Of a stretch of 64,000 bases of DNA, positions 1 through 11,340 are shown piece after piece. The stretch's first letter is position 1; every line of letters begins with the position of its first letter. The notes under the pieces were generated by a model. That model was not told where the DNA came from and did not search any database. It saw only the letters and a list, made by a program, of their open reading frames with translations. This DNA is from Dioscorea cayenensis subsp. rotundata (lineage: Eukaryota; Streptophyta; Magnoliopsida; Dioscoreales; Dioscoreaceae), in the NCBI RefSeq assembly GCF_009730915.1, contig NC_052489.1, forward strand, positions 2,383,622-2,447,621, given 5' to 3'. The position numbers were made by a program, and so were the translations under genes.

Positions 1-2600
1 AATTTACCAGAGAAATTAAAGGCTCAATTAACTTTCGCAATGGCAGAAATATGTGATTTGTCTATAATTATAAAAAAAAAAAAATTACAATATGATCTTT
101 TCATTCTATTTAGATTAGGTTATGGAAAAAAAAATCTTTTAAACTTTTTTAATGACATTTTTAAAAACTAATATTAAGTGTTTCTTGAAACATACTAAAG
201 CATTATGATGATGTTTTCGGAAAACTCATATGTATTTAATAGTTGCATTTTTTTTTTTTATTAATTTTTCATTGATATATGAATGGTTTATTTTAAGAAT
301 AATTGAGCAAGAAAAAAAATGGTAATACATATAAGTGACAAATGGGGGGAAAAAGCTAATTCTTTTTAGCATAACAAATGAATAAAGTTTTCCCCCATTT
401 AGAAAGTTAATGTTCAAATAAAAATAATGATTATATATATGAGAAATAATGATAATAAAAGCCATAAATATGTAGTTAATGGAATGCAATTTCTAGAAAT
501 ATTCTTTTATCACTTTAAAACAAATTAAATCTAAACTTTTACAAATATATTCGAGACTATCATCAAACTTTCATGTTCAACACCTGTGTTATCTTTTTAA
601 CACCAATAATAATGCAATAATATCATTTCACTATTACCATTAAAAATATGGTTATTTTAACAACACAAATAATGAGTTTAAGTCCAAAATATCACGCATC
701 ATTAATTATTAATAACACATCATGCTAGCCAACATTAATTATAAAACTAATAACTTGTTTAATAATTAGTATTGTGCTTGCCATGAAGAAAAGAAAGAAA
801 TAACTAAGAAGGTGGAGGAGAAGCTATATATAAATATAATAAAACACAAAATATATAATTCCCCACCACTAAGGAAAAATAAATAAATAAATAAATAAAT
901 AAATAGAAATAGAAAAAGAAAACAAGTATTAATTCTTTGCAAGCAAGTAAGTCTCCACTTCAATGAATCTTTTTTTTTTTTCTCTTTTTTTATTTTTAGA
1001 GACTTTGTCTTGTGTTCATGGGCAACTTTGGCATCCAATTATTGACATTGATATGAAGTCTTTAGCCATTGTTTGGTGTGAGGTCCTTGTTAGTTTTACT
1101 ATACCATTAATTCCCCTTTAATTTCTTTATTCATTTCTTTATTATTTTTTCTTTTTAAATTTGTTCTCTTTGTCTCTTCCTTGCCAATCTTTGCAATAAT
1201 ACATATTTTGAATTTAAATGAATTAAAGTGAATCTATCATGTGTACTTGTGCTGTCTTTTGTAGAGGAAGTCGGTGGCATTGTTTTATTTATTAATTTGT
1301 TTGTTTGTTTTTATTTTAATTATTTAAGTAGATTTTTTAATGGAATAATGGAGAAATTGTAAGACGTGTCTTCCATTTGATTTTTTGGAGGATTTGGAGA
1401 TTTTATTATGGCCCCGAAACTAAAATTTGAATATTATGAGTATATATATATTCATGAGAAGTTTTATAATAAAAATGTAAAAATCAAAGATAAATATATC
1501 TTTAATAATGTTTTTATATTATGAAATGACAAAAAGCTTTATTGACACTCGGTTCTATACAAGATGTTTGTGTTCTTACCAAAAAAGCTAAATTGAACCT
1601 CACTTCACATAGGGTACAAGCACAAGTGTGTTGAGATAATAACTCCACATTTGTGTACGCTCCTGTCTGTGCACGCCTCTAATATAGTTTGTCCATATGT
1701 CGTCAAAAAAAAAAAATTTATATTAGTTTTTGAGCATAAAAATAAATAAATAGATAATCTTAGTTTATTGGGATATGTAAGTAAATATACACATAGAAGA
1801 TAATAATAATAATAATAATATACTTTTTTTATTTATTTTGCTTATTTTTCAATAGAATATTTGAATGCATGGTTGAGAATGCAAGCCATGTCTTGTATTT
1901 GATTTGGAGAATTTGAAGATTCCATGTTTGTTGGTGATTACTCTTTATTAAGTTAGGTTTTTTTTGGAGGTCAATCAAGGTCTAAAGCAAAACCTTTTAT
2001 AACACTCTTGTGTAAAAAAAAAAATTCTATTACAATTAATCTTTTAATAAACATTTATCTAAATAAAACTTTCACATGATATTTCTTGTAAATAATTTAA
2101 AAATGTAAAGAAATTTATCATGCATATATATATATATATCATTAAAAAAACAAGAACTTTTTTCATATCAGGTTAAATATTTAAGTTGAATCGAATTTAT
2201 CTAATAAATTCGTTCATATCATATACATCATTTAACTGAATAAATAAATAAAAGTGATAAAACTCTAAAGAGATAAGCGAGCATTGTTTAACACCGCCCT
2301 TAAAAAATAAAAAGAAAAATAAGATGGAGAATTTATCATGAAAATGTTTCTTTTGACCAAATTTGAGATGCTTATCAAATGGACAATGAAAGAAAGGGAA
2401 AAATAAAAGGAAAGAAAAAAAAGAAAGAGAATTATTCATGAATGAAGGTTGCCATAAGAGATATCAATGGTCATTAATGAGATGCCCTCCTTTACAAAGT
2501 AGCAATATTTCTAGCAATTACTTAAGAATCTATCTAGCATGAGTTAGCTATGATCTTTTCATTTTTCTTCACTGTTCTAAAGAATCCCCCATTTTAAAAC
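1..2600. other. AT-rich intergenic spacer
   Basis: I see no gene here. Short open frames are AT-rich and low in complexity, with no recognisable domain. The stretch holds poly-A/T runs, an AAAT microsatellite near 880-905, an ATA microsatellite near 1803-1820 and TA runs near 1441 and 2124. Confidence 0.7.
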
Positions 2601-2625
2601 AAACTTCACTATATATATATATATA

Positions 2626-2885
2626 TAATGGGAAAACATCATTTAAGTAAGTCCCTCTAGAGACGTTTTAAATCTAAACCGTTAGATCATCATCTGATGG
2701 TTGATTGATTATATAAACACTGTACATTTTTTTACTCGCTCACGAAATGATCTGTACAACACCGTAGAACGCGGTTTCTTCGCTCATAAATGATCAAGAA
2801 ACTGGCAAATTTTTCATCCGATGGCTACTATGGACATCTCTAGATTTGAAATCTAGGGACGTCCCTAGATGATGGGTTCTCATAT
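2626..2885. repeat. MITE-like repeat inside a TA microsatellite
   Basis: A moderately GC-richer block sits between TA-repeat flanks. Its left end (AATGGGAAAACATCATTTAA) and the reverse complement of its right end (ATGAGAACCCATCATCTAGG) are imperfect inverted repeats. Internal pieces such as AAATCTAAACCGTTAGATC and GAAATCTAGGGACGTCCC recur in related form near 21785-21990, 55500-55740 and 57480-57610. Insertion into TA arrays recalls the Micron-type MITEs of monocots, but the family name is an inference. Confidence 0.45.
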
Positions 2886-3719
2886 ATAATTAATGAAGTT
2901 ATAACTTAATAAATATTGTTGTCTCAACTTCCTTAGCACTTTAGTTGATGATTCCAGTGAATTACCCCCTTAAAATCATATGATACGGTCATTACATCTC
3001 ATATCAACTTGTTTACTCAGGTGACACCAAAAATGAATGATACAACCCAATTTTTGTTTCCTGAAAGTCTCTACTGTTCTCAGTCCAATACTTTTACACT
3101 GCTTTTTATCTCTAATGAACTATATGATTTTTTTTTTTAATAAAATGAGCAAGTCACTTATTTCAACAAATATTTTAAGAGGGAATTCATCCCTCAACCT
3201 CACCTTAGCAAATGAAAAAAATTACCGTATTACTAATGTGAAGATGGAGTGGATTATATGACTTGATCCTCATCACCGTATTTTCCTTTCTTTTTCTATA
3301 TTTGTTTTGGTACCAATTTATTTATAATGTAACATTTGTTTATTCATTTTTATCAATATATATTTACCCATATTATCATCTCAATCATGGAGGAAGGAGG
3401 AGGAGAAAGAGAACATAAAGATATCTAATAAGAAAAGAAGAAGTAGGAAACAGTTGTCATATTCTTGTTAGTTCTCAAATGCCACTTGGATTCAATCAAG
3501 TTTATCTTCTTCTCTTCTTCTTCTTCTTCAAATATTTACCAAAAACTCTTTACTTACAAATGAAGTATATAACTTCTCCACTCACACACAACACACCAAA
3601 AAAAAACTAAAGCAAAAAAGTCAAGAGAAAAAAGCACTTTTGGCCTTCCAAGAATCACTCACTCCTCCTTTTAAATTTTAACCCTCCCTCTCCACTTTTG
3701 CTCTCCCTTTTCCTTGCCC
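2886..3719. other. Upstream region of the HIPP gene
   Basis: No gene is visible. The last 250 bases become pyrimidine-rich (CTT and CTCC tracts near 3505-3530 and 3655-3720), as is common just upstream of plant genes, and lead into the TATA box at 3720. Confidence 0.5.
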
Positions 3720-3727
3720 TATAAATA
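3720..3727 (+). promoter_or_regulatory. TATA box of the HIPP gene
   Basis: TATAAATA lies 67 bases before the start codon at 3794, a normal plant core-promoter spacing that implies a leader of about 35-45 bases. Confidence 0.55.
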
Positions 3728-3793
3728 TGCAACAAGAAGAACCACACCTTCTTCAAAGACCCAAACAATCATAAACACAAATAAACACCAAGC

Positions 3794-4370
3794 ATGGGAA
3801 GGACATTGCAATACATCTCATGGATTTTATTAGGAAGTGGACACAAGCACAAGAAGAAGAAACAAATCAACACAGTTGAGCTCAAAGTTAGAATGGATTG
3901 TGATGGTTGTGAACTCAAAGTCAAGAATGCCCTCTCCAACATGAAAGGTACTTTCTACTACTTTAAACTTCCTCTTCTTCTTCTTCTTCTTCTTCTTCTT
4001 CTTCTTCTTCTTGTTGTTGTTATAATTAAACTTAAATCATTAAACTTGTTATACATAATTAATTGAAACAGGAGTTAAATCAGTGGAGGTTAACAGGAAG
4101 CAAAACAAGGTGACTGTGGTGGGTTTTGTGGAGCAAAATAAGGTGCTAAAGAAGGTGATTTCAACAGGGAAGAAGGCTGAGATATGGCCTTATGTGCCTT
4201 ATAACTTGGTTGCATATCCTTACATTGCACCCACTTATGACAAGAGAGCTCCTCCTGGTTATGTTAGGAATGCTGAGGTTATTACTGCTTTTAGTCAAGT
4301 TAATAGACAAGAGGATCAGTTCATGCATTTGTTTAGTGATGATAATCCTAATTCTTGCTCAGTTATGTGA
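3794..4370 (+). CDS. Heavy metal-associated isoprenylated plant protein (HIPP)
   Basis: Two exons, 3794-3947 and 4072-4370, joined by a GT-AG intron, give 150 residues. A basic N-terminus (KHKKKK) precedes one HMA domain whose metal site MDCDGCELKV holds the two cysteines that bind a soft metal ion. The domain continues across the intron through VKSVEVNRKQNKVTVVG. The last four residues, CSVM, form a CaaX box, so the protein is probably farnesylated and held at membranes or shuttled to the nucleus. Family knowledge: HIPPs buffer or move Cu, Zn or Cd and take part in stress responses. The intron contains a CTT microsatellite near 3968-4010. The family call is secure; the exact paralogue is not assigned. 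Confidence 0.93.
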
Positions 4371-4556
4371 TCAGAAGATAAACATGTATACATATATATA
4401 ATTTTTGCGCCTTTTTTTTTGTTTTATATATCATGATAAAAGTAATAATTATTATTATTATTAATGAGAATTAATGCAGTTTCTATACAAATTAAACAAC
4501 AATGTTTAATATGAATTATAAAATTTATTGACTTACTTCATATTGTTTTGCTTTTT

Positions 4557-5685
4557 TCATTTGTAAATTCCAACAAAAAGAATGTCATATAGAAGAGTTG
4601 CATTGCCTGGAATATTGCAATCACCTGCAGAAAATTAAATTAAAAACATGGTTAATTAAGTGATTAATTTATTTGATTTGCTTATATATATATATATACC
4701 TTGAAAGCATCCAGCTGGTTCAGATCCATAGGCTAATTTTGGAGGAATCATGAGCTTGCGTTTCCCCCCTGCACTCAAACAGAATATAATCTCCTTCAAT
4801 CATGTTGTTGAGCATATAAAAAAATTTAGGGTGATCCAAAAATTAAAAATATATATATATATATATATTGATTTGATTAAATTTATAATTTTATTTGAGA
4901 GATAATTTTTATTTATTTATTTTATTTTATAAATTCTTTATGTTATTTATTTATTTTATAGTTCAAATTAAATGAAAATTTTCATACCAGCTAACATCGG
5001 AGGCACACCACCACCACCCATTATTCCTTGATCAAGTCCCGGTAATACCTATTTACATAAAAAAAATTAATTAATTATCAACAAAAGTTTTTTTTTGAGG
5101 TAGAGCGACAAGCTCCAAACTTCAGGGCATACTCATGCGGAATTAATTATCAACAAAAGTAGGACAAAAAAATTAAAAATATTAATAACTATTGATAAAT
5201 AATAATATGAATAAATATAGACTATAATAATATATTACTTTTCCAGCACCAATACGCATAGTGAGAGGTCTTCCTCGCTTATAACTACTATCAAACACAG
5301 TTCCATCAGCAAACCTTGCTGTGTAATGCACCTAAAATCATAAAACAAATTAACCAACACCATCAACATCTTAATTTTTTTTATTTAATTAAAAAAATTA
5401 ATGATATTTTAAGATAATAAAATTAAAAATAAAAAAAGGTAAAGGAAATTTACATTGATGAGCTCTCCACGGGGAGGTTGAACACCATTTCCAATGGAAA
5501 CATCACAATAGGCAAGGCCAGACTTGGCAAAGTTATAGTCACAAAGTGGTTCACCAACAGTGGCATAGTACTCAATTCTTGTGGCATTTGCATCCAAAGG
5601 TACAAGATAAGACCCCAAAACACCAACACTTAATTGAAGGAATCCCCTTCTCTTTGATAAACATGAAGATAAAGATAAAGATAAA

Positions 5686-5721
<36 letters not shown>

Positions 5722-5832
5722 GTGGTAATAATGTTAGGATCATCAATGGAGGAGGTAGAAGAATGGAAAGATTGAGTGAGTGATGAAGAGAAGGAAGTAG
5801 AGAGCATGTTGAGTTTTGGGAGTTGAAAGGGA

Positions 5833-5866
<34 letters not shown>

Positions 5867-5918
5867 GGTGGTGGTGGTAGGAAGGGGAAGTGACAATGGA
5901 TAGTGTGGAAGTGGCCAT
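4557..5918 (-). CDS. FKBP13: Thylakoid-lumen FKBP-type peptidyl-prolyl isomerase (FKBP13-like)
   Basis: Five minus-strand exons (5918-5454, 5331-5239, 5048-4988, 4768-4700, 4624-4557) join in frame to 251 residues. A bipartite transit peptide carries 15 consecutive His (15-29) and 12 Ser (67-78). It ends in a twin-arginine lumen signal, RR at 90-91, a hydrophobic stretch, then ANA at 110-112. The mature part starts TRIEYYATVG and has the FKBP core (YTARFADGTVFDSSYK, VLPGLDQGIMGGGGVPPM, KLMIPPKLAYG). Both FKBP13 redox cysteine pairs are present: C126/C138 and CFQGDC. In Arabidopsis FKBP13 these form thioredoxin-reducible disulfides, and the protein binds the Rieske precursor. An in-frame Met at 5996 exists, but the Met at 5918 begins a typical transit peptide (MATSTLS) and is preferred. 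Confidence 0.93.
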
Positions 5919-6991
5919 GGTTTGTTTGCTCTGTTTATCTAAGCTATCTATCTGTTTATCTATATGGGTCAGGGTGTCATGTGTTGGATAGGACAAGATT
6001 ATTGGGTTTATGACTCAAAATATCTTCTTTTTTTTTTTTTTATCAAGATAGATATTTACATAATTAGATGATTTTTATAATAGCAATATTGCTATTGCCC
6101 CCAACATGTGTATATATATATACATGAAGTTTTTTTTTAAGTGGATAAATCATGTATTAAAAAAATGATTATATACATGCAGAGTTGGAGTATATATATT
6201 TTCAAATGTAACAACAAAATAAATATAAATGAAAAACATAATGTATTACATAAGAGTTTGATACACGTAGAACAAATGATCTTATACACGTAGAACATAA
6301 CATCCAGAGATGATCAAATGATCTTTCAACAAAAAAAAAAGATGGAGAATAAAAGATTTTTAAAAAATTACCGCTCAAAAATATCATCTATCTATAGTGG
6401 CTCTTTTAAAAAATTTATATTTATGGATAGTAATTCATTATTATAAAATCTAATGGGACGAACTTAGACATGCATAGTTTATTAATGAACTATTGGAAAT
6501 AATAAAAATTAAATATAACAATAAAAATAGACTTCAAAAATTATTTTAAAATTATTAATTTATTCTCCAATTTATTGGTCATTTTCTATTTCCTATATAT
6601 ATACCCAACATTTCAAATAACAGAGTTTTAAAAAAATGGCTTCTTATAAAAGTTGAAGTAATATTTTATTGAAATTTATATAACTTACACAACATCAATT
6701 TTCAATCAAAATTTCTTCTCCTTTTTCTCCTATCAACCAAAATCTAAAATACAAATTTCCACTTACTCAAAACAATACTAATAAATTCAATTAAAAAATT
6801 CCCAAAAACCCCAAAAACCAAATGGCTTATAGTCCAATTATATTGGCTCCACTGTAAAAAATAAATAAATAAATAAATATGAATGTTGAATTTTCAAGTG
6901 TCCCGCATTTAGAACTCTGTCAGACACAGTGATGCACCATTGAAAAACTTAAACTCTAGATGAGGAGCACAAGATGCACCATTGATAAAAC
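5919..6991. other. Spacer between FKBP13 and ascorbate oxidase genes
   Basis: No gene is seen. An imperfect tandem duplication of about 45 bases at 6930-7010 (unit containing GATGCACCATTGA and AAACTTAAACTCTAGATG) overlaps the last codons of the ascorbate oxidase gene and its 3' untranslated region. Near 6258-6330 a short motif, ACACGTAGAACA, is repeated. Confidence 0.5.
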
Positions 6992-9076
6992 TTAAACTCT
7001 AGATGCACCACATCCCTTGATTCTTGAAGGCAACTTGCCAACCCTATGCACCCCTTCTTCAAAGACCACTCCCATGCCCATAAAGAAATGTGACTCAATG
7101 TGGCAATGAAATGCCCACACTCCCGGATTGTCAGCCCTAAACCTAAATGCTGTCCAACTATAAGGTTGCACTGCAACAGTGTTCTTCTCAATTGGGTCCA
7201 CCAAATTGAACCCTTTTGGGTCCTTCTCCGGGTCAAATTTCCCAACCCCATGTCCAACTACCCAAAAATCATGTCCATGCAAGTGCCATGGATGTGTCTC
7301 ACTGTTGTTGGCATTCAAAGTATTTGCATTCTGCAACACCACATCTACCGTAGAATTGAACTTCAATCTGTAAATTGAGTCGCTGTACGTAGCATTTGGA
7401 TTTGGTGGTGGTTGATGAATATTGTACGTCTTATAGTCGTATGTATCCGGTGCCGGTTTTTGATCGAATACATTGTGCAACCTTTCTTTCAAAGCAATGA
7501 GATATGGTGTATGTGGTAGTGTGAATGATACATTGTTTACTGACCATCGGGTGTATCCGTTGATCCTGTTTTGAGTGTTGAGTAGGAGGATTAGCCGGTC
7601 GGACTTGCCGGGTGGAGGGTTGTTGTAATCAGGATGCGCTTTGAGAGCCATATCTTGTTTGAGTCGACTAGCTGAATCATTCCATAAAGGACCTAATGGA
7701 AGAATAGTCGAAGGGGTTTTCATCGGATGATTCGGATAGTAATTAAAGATGGCAAAACCCGTCGGTGTTTGTGGTTTTCTAGAGACAACATTAACAGCCG
7801 TCCAGTAATTACGAGATGGATCTTGATCAGCTTTAACAATCACTGAGTAAGTCTCTCCGGAGTAAATATAAAGACTTGACACCACAATAGGACGGACATA
7901 GTGACCGTCAGCCTCAACCACCGTCATATTATGACCCTAAAATTTTAAATTAAAAATAATAATAATTATTACCACAATATTTTTATATTAAAAAATAAAA
8001 AATGAAAAGAGGGAGGCTTAATTGATAGTTACCTCAATTTGGAAAGTTGAAGGCAGAGAGGGAGGTAACACTTGCAATCCTCAAGCGATATGTTCTTCCG
8101 GGTACAACACTAATGACATAAGGTGCACACTCAGGGTTGGTTGCATTACAAGTCCCTCCTTGCACTGAAGAACAGTTGAACCTCCCTCTTCCGTTAATAA
8201 GAAGTGACTGAAAAAAATATCATCATCGGATTTATTTAATTAACCAATGTAAGACTATTAGTTTCCAACACCGAAACAAAAAAATAATTAATTAATAATA
8301 CTACGTACATCGGGTTCACCGACCCATCCAAAGGGAAGAGAGGATAGTCCGAGCGATAGCTCGTATGCACTCTTATGCCACCAATCGTTGAGAATTAGAC
8401 TTTGATCGGAATCGTACTTGAATGGCTCAACTTCACCGGGTGGCAACACCACCCGTATGAGACCGTAGAGACCAGCTGATCTTTGCATACCATAATGTGC
8501 ATGATAGATAAATGTACCAGCCTATTTTTTGAGTCAAATAAAGATAAAAATATCTTTAGATTTTTTTTTTTTTTTTGGCATAAAAAATTTTTGGTCGATG
8601 TATAATATGATATAAACTTACATGATCAACAACAAAACTATAGACAAAAGTTTCTCCGGGAAGGATTGGGCATTGAGTCACTCCTTCTGTTCCATCACTC
8701 CATGGTGTTCCAATCTATGTAAACAATTATTTTATTTTAAATAAATATATAAATTTAATTTTTTTTTTTAAATAATAAATTTATGATGATAAATTGATTA
8801 TGTAAAAGAAATATGTACTTGACGGATACCATGCCAATGAATGGCAATATTTTCGGTGAAGAGCTTGTTGTGCACTTTTACGACGACGGTGTCGCCTTGT
8901 TGCGCGTCGATCGTCGGCCCCGGCGTGCCGCCGTTGATGGTGATGGCTAACTTTTGGAAACAATCCGGTGACTTGAGCTTGTATGCAATGTCCCAATTGT
9001 GAAAGTGAGTCTTGCCTTCAATGGATGAAGAGAAGGACATTAATAGAAAAAATGGCAAGATTGCCACCAATGCCAT
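6992..9076 (-). CDS. L-ascorbate oxidase (apoplastic multicopper oxidase), with one extra base in exon 4
   Basis: Five exons: 9076-8819, 8714-8622, 8521-8309, 8207-8033 and 7936-6992, about 560 residues. A signal peptide ([21 protein letters not shown]) is followed by three cupredoxin domains with every copper-ligand motif: HWHG and HAHYG early, then [11 protein letters not shown] and HCHIESHFF late. Family role: a secreted enzyme oxidising ascorbate to monodehydroascorbate with reduction of O2 to water, setting apoplastic redox state. Exons 1, 2, 3 and 5 are whole multiples of three, but exon 4 is 175 bases, one more than the frame allows. The extra base lies at 8038-8042, where the expected NFQIEGHNM is lost to a stop just before the donor. 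Everything downstream is intact, so an assembly error or very recent loss is likelier than an old pseudogene. The alternative Met at 9151 lies upstream of the TATA box. Confidence 0.9.
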
Positions 9077-9122
9077 GTTGTTTGATTGCTTTGTTGATGT
9101 ATTTGTGTCATTGGTTGGATGG

Positions 9123-9130
9123 TTTTTATA
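9123..9130 (-). promoter_or_regulatory. TATA box of the ascorbate oxidase gene
   Basis: On the minus strand TATAAAAA lies 47 bases before the start codon at 9076, implying a very short leader and supporting that start over the upstream in-frame Met at 9151. Confidence 0.5.
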
Positions 9131-9150
9131 GTAGCAGCTAAAGTTAGTCA

Positions 9151-10065
9151 TTTATTATTATTTTTTTAATAATAAGAATAAAATAATAATAATCCAAATT
9201 AACAACATGACAAGGAAAAATGCAAGCAACTTCATTGATCAAATTTTTGACTTTGACTTTTTTGATCAAAGTTGATGAATTCAATTTTTGATTAGTCTAA
9301 AGTATTCGGTGGCTTGATTTTTATTTTCTAAATTAAAGAAAACGAGTGAAAGGGAGAAGTAGATAAGAATACATATTTTTTTAATATTAAGGGTTCTAGA
9401 ATTGTGCGAGATTCGAGGCTATAGGTGAAGATTACTAAAACAGTAAAACAATGGTTTTAGATATCCTAATAATTTTTAAATTAATAAATTTTTTTAAAAA
9501 AATTAATAATATTTTTAAAGGCTTAAAATTTTGGAGGCATGCATCTCAATAATTAGTTAAAATTTTGAAGTTTTCTTAGTTTAAAACTTAGTTAAGATAT
9601 ATCATCTTAATTAACATTATAAATTTTCTCTCTCTCTCTCTCTCTCTCTCTTATTAATAGCCGATTTCATTATTAATTTTTATTATTATAAATAAGTAGT
9701 TTTTTTAATTTATTTATACTTTTCTACTTTTTATTCTTGAGTTTTGTTTACATATTTAAAATAAATTCATTTGTGACAAGTGATGATCGTCCTTGTCGCC
9801 AGTAAAAATATTGACAATTATTTTATACAAGCAGTTGATAAAATAAATTTAAAATTTGACTTTAGGTCATTAATACCTTGAACCATCCCATGTGGGGTGT
9901 AATTAGTACTATGTATTTATAATTTTATATAATTGCATTGGCTGAAGAGAATAATTAAGAGGTTAATTGAATGTCAGCCATTGATGAAGGTTAGTTATTA
10001 TCGATTAATTAATTGATACATGAACCGAGTAAATTAAAAAGATGAATAATGTAGAGTTATTTCTT
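9151..10065. other. AT-rich spacer upstream of ascorbate oxidase
   Basis: No gene is seen. It contains a CT microsatellite at about 9629-9651 and long A/T runs. Confidence 0.6.
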
Positions 10066-10340
10066 AGGGTTTTTTTCCATTATAGCCATCCTATTTTTTT
10101 TTTAAATTGTCAAAACTAACCCTACCCAAAATATATTCACCAAACTAACCATGAAACCATCACATCAACCCCATCTCATCATCCATGTGTTTTTTGAAAT
10201 AAAATAAACCAAAATATTTTATTTTTTAAACCATTTTCTTAAGTTATTATTAATAAATATTTATTATTTTTTTATAAAAACCAAATAAAATAATTTTTTA
10301 ATTGGATTTATTTTAATATATATATATATATTATATTATT
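10066..10340 (-). repeat. Dispersed repeat copy A, running into gap 1
   Basis: Read on the minus strand this segment closely matches the plus strand at 29835-30130, including AATAAATATTTATTAATAAT, then CACATG followed by GATGATGAGATG, then GGTTGATGTGATGGTTTCAT, then a TGACAATTT end. It has no coding capacity in the visible part. The element family is unknown because its other part lies in the N run. Confidence 0.65.
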
Positions 10341-11340
10341 NNNNNNNNNNNNNNNNNNNNNNNNNNNNNNNNNNNNNNNNNNNNNNNNNNNNNNNNNNNN
10401 NNNNNNNNNNNNNNNNNNNNNNNNNNNNNNNNNNNNNNNNNNNNNNNNNNNNNNNNNNNNNNNNNNNNNNNNNNNNNNNNNNNNNNNNNNNNNNNNNNNN
10501 NNNNNNNNNNNNNNNNNNNNNNNNNNNNNNNNNNNNNNNNNNNNNNNNNNNNNNNNNNNNNNNNNNNNNNNNNNNNNNNNNNNNNNNNNNNNNNNNNNNN
10601 NNNNNNNNNNNNNNNNNNNNNNNNNNNNNNNNNNNNNNNNNNNNNNNNNNNNNNNNNNNNNNNNNNNNNNNNNNNNNNNNNNNNNNNNNNNNNNNNNNNN
10701 NNNNNNNNNNNNNNNNNNNNNNNNNNNNNNNNNNNNNNNNNNNNNNNNNNNNNNNNNNNNNNNNNNNNNNNNNNNNNNNNNNNNNNNNNNNNNNNNNNNN
10801 NNNNNNNNNNNNNNNNNNNNNNNNNNNNNNNNNNNNNNNNNNNNNNNNNNNNNNNNNNNNNNNNNNNNNNNNNNNNNNNNNNNNNNNNNNNNNNNNNNNN
10901 NNNNNNNNNNNNNNNNNNNNNNNNNNNNNNNNNNNNNNNNNNNNNNNNNNNNNNNNNNNNNNNNNNNNNNNNNNNNNNNNNNNNNNNNNNNNNNNNNNNN
11001 NNNNNNNNNNNNNNNNNNNNNNNNNNNNNNNNNNNNNNNNNNNNNNNNNNNNNNNNNNNNNNNNNNNNNNNNNNNNNNNNNNNNNNNNNNNNNNNNNNNN
11101 NNNNNNNNNNNNNNNNNNNNNNNNNNNNNNNNNNNNNNNNNNNNNNNNNNNNNNNNNNNNNNNNNNNNNNNNNNNNNNNNNNNNNNNNNNNNNNNNNNNN
11201 NNNNNNNNNNNNNNNNNNNNNNNNNNNNNNNNNNNNNNNNNNNNNNNNNNNNNNNNNNNNNNNNNNNNNNNNNNNNNNNNNNNNNNNNNNNNNNNNNNNN
11301 NNNNNNNNNNNNNNNNNNNNNNNNNNNNNNNNNNNNNNNN
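10341..11340. other. Assembly gap 1 (1000 N)
   Basis: Exactly 1000 unknown bases, a conventional placeholder length, so the true gap size is unknown. Confidence 0.99.

Noticed and set aside
7100-7378. Plus-strand frames over the ascorbate oxidase last exon
   Set aside because: Shadows of the minus-strand gene.
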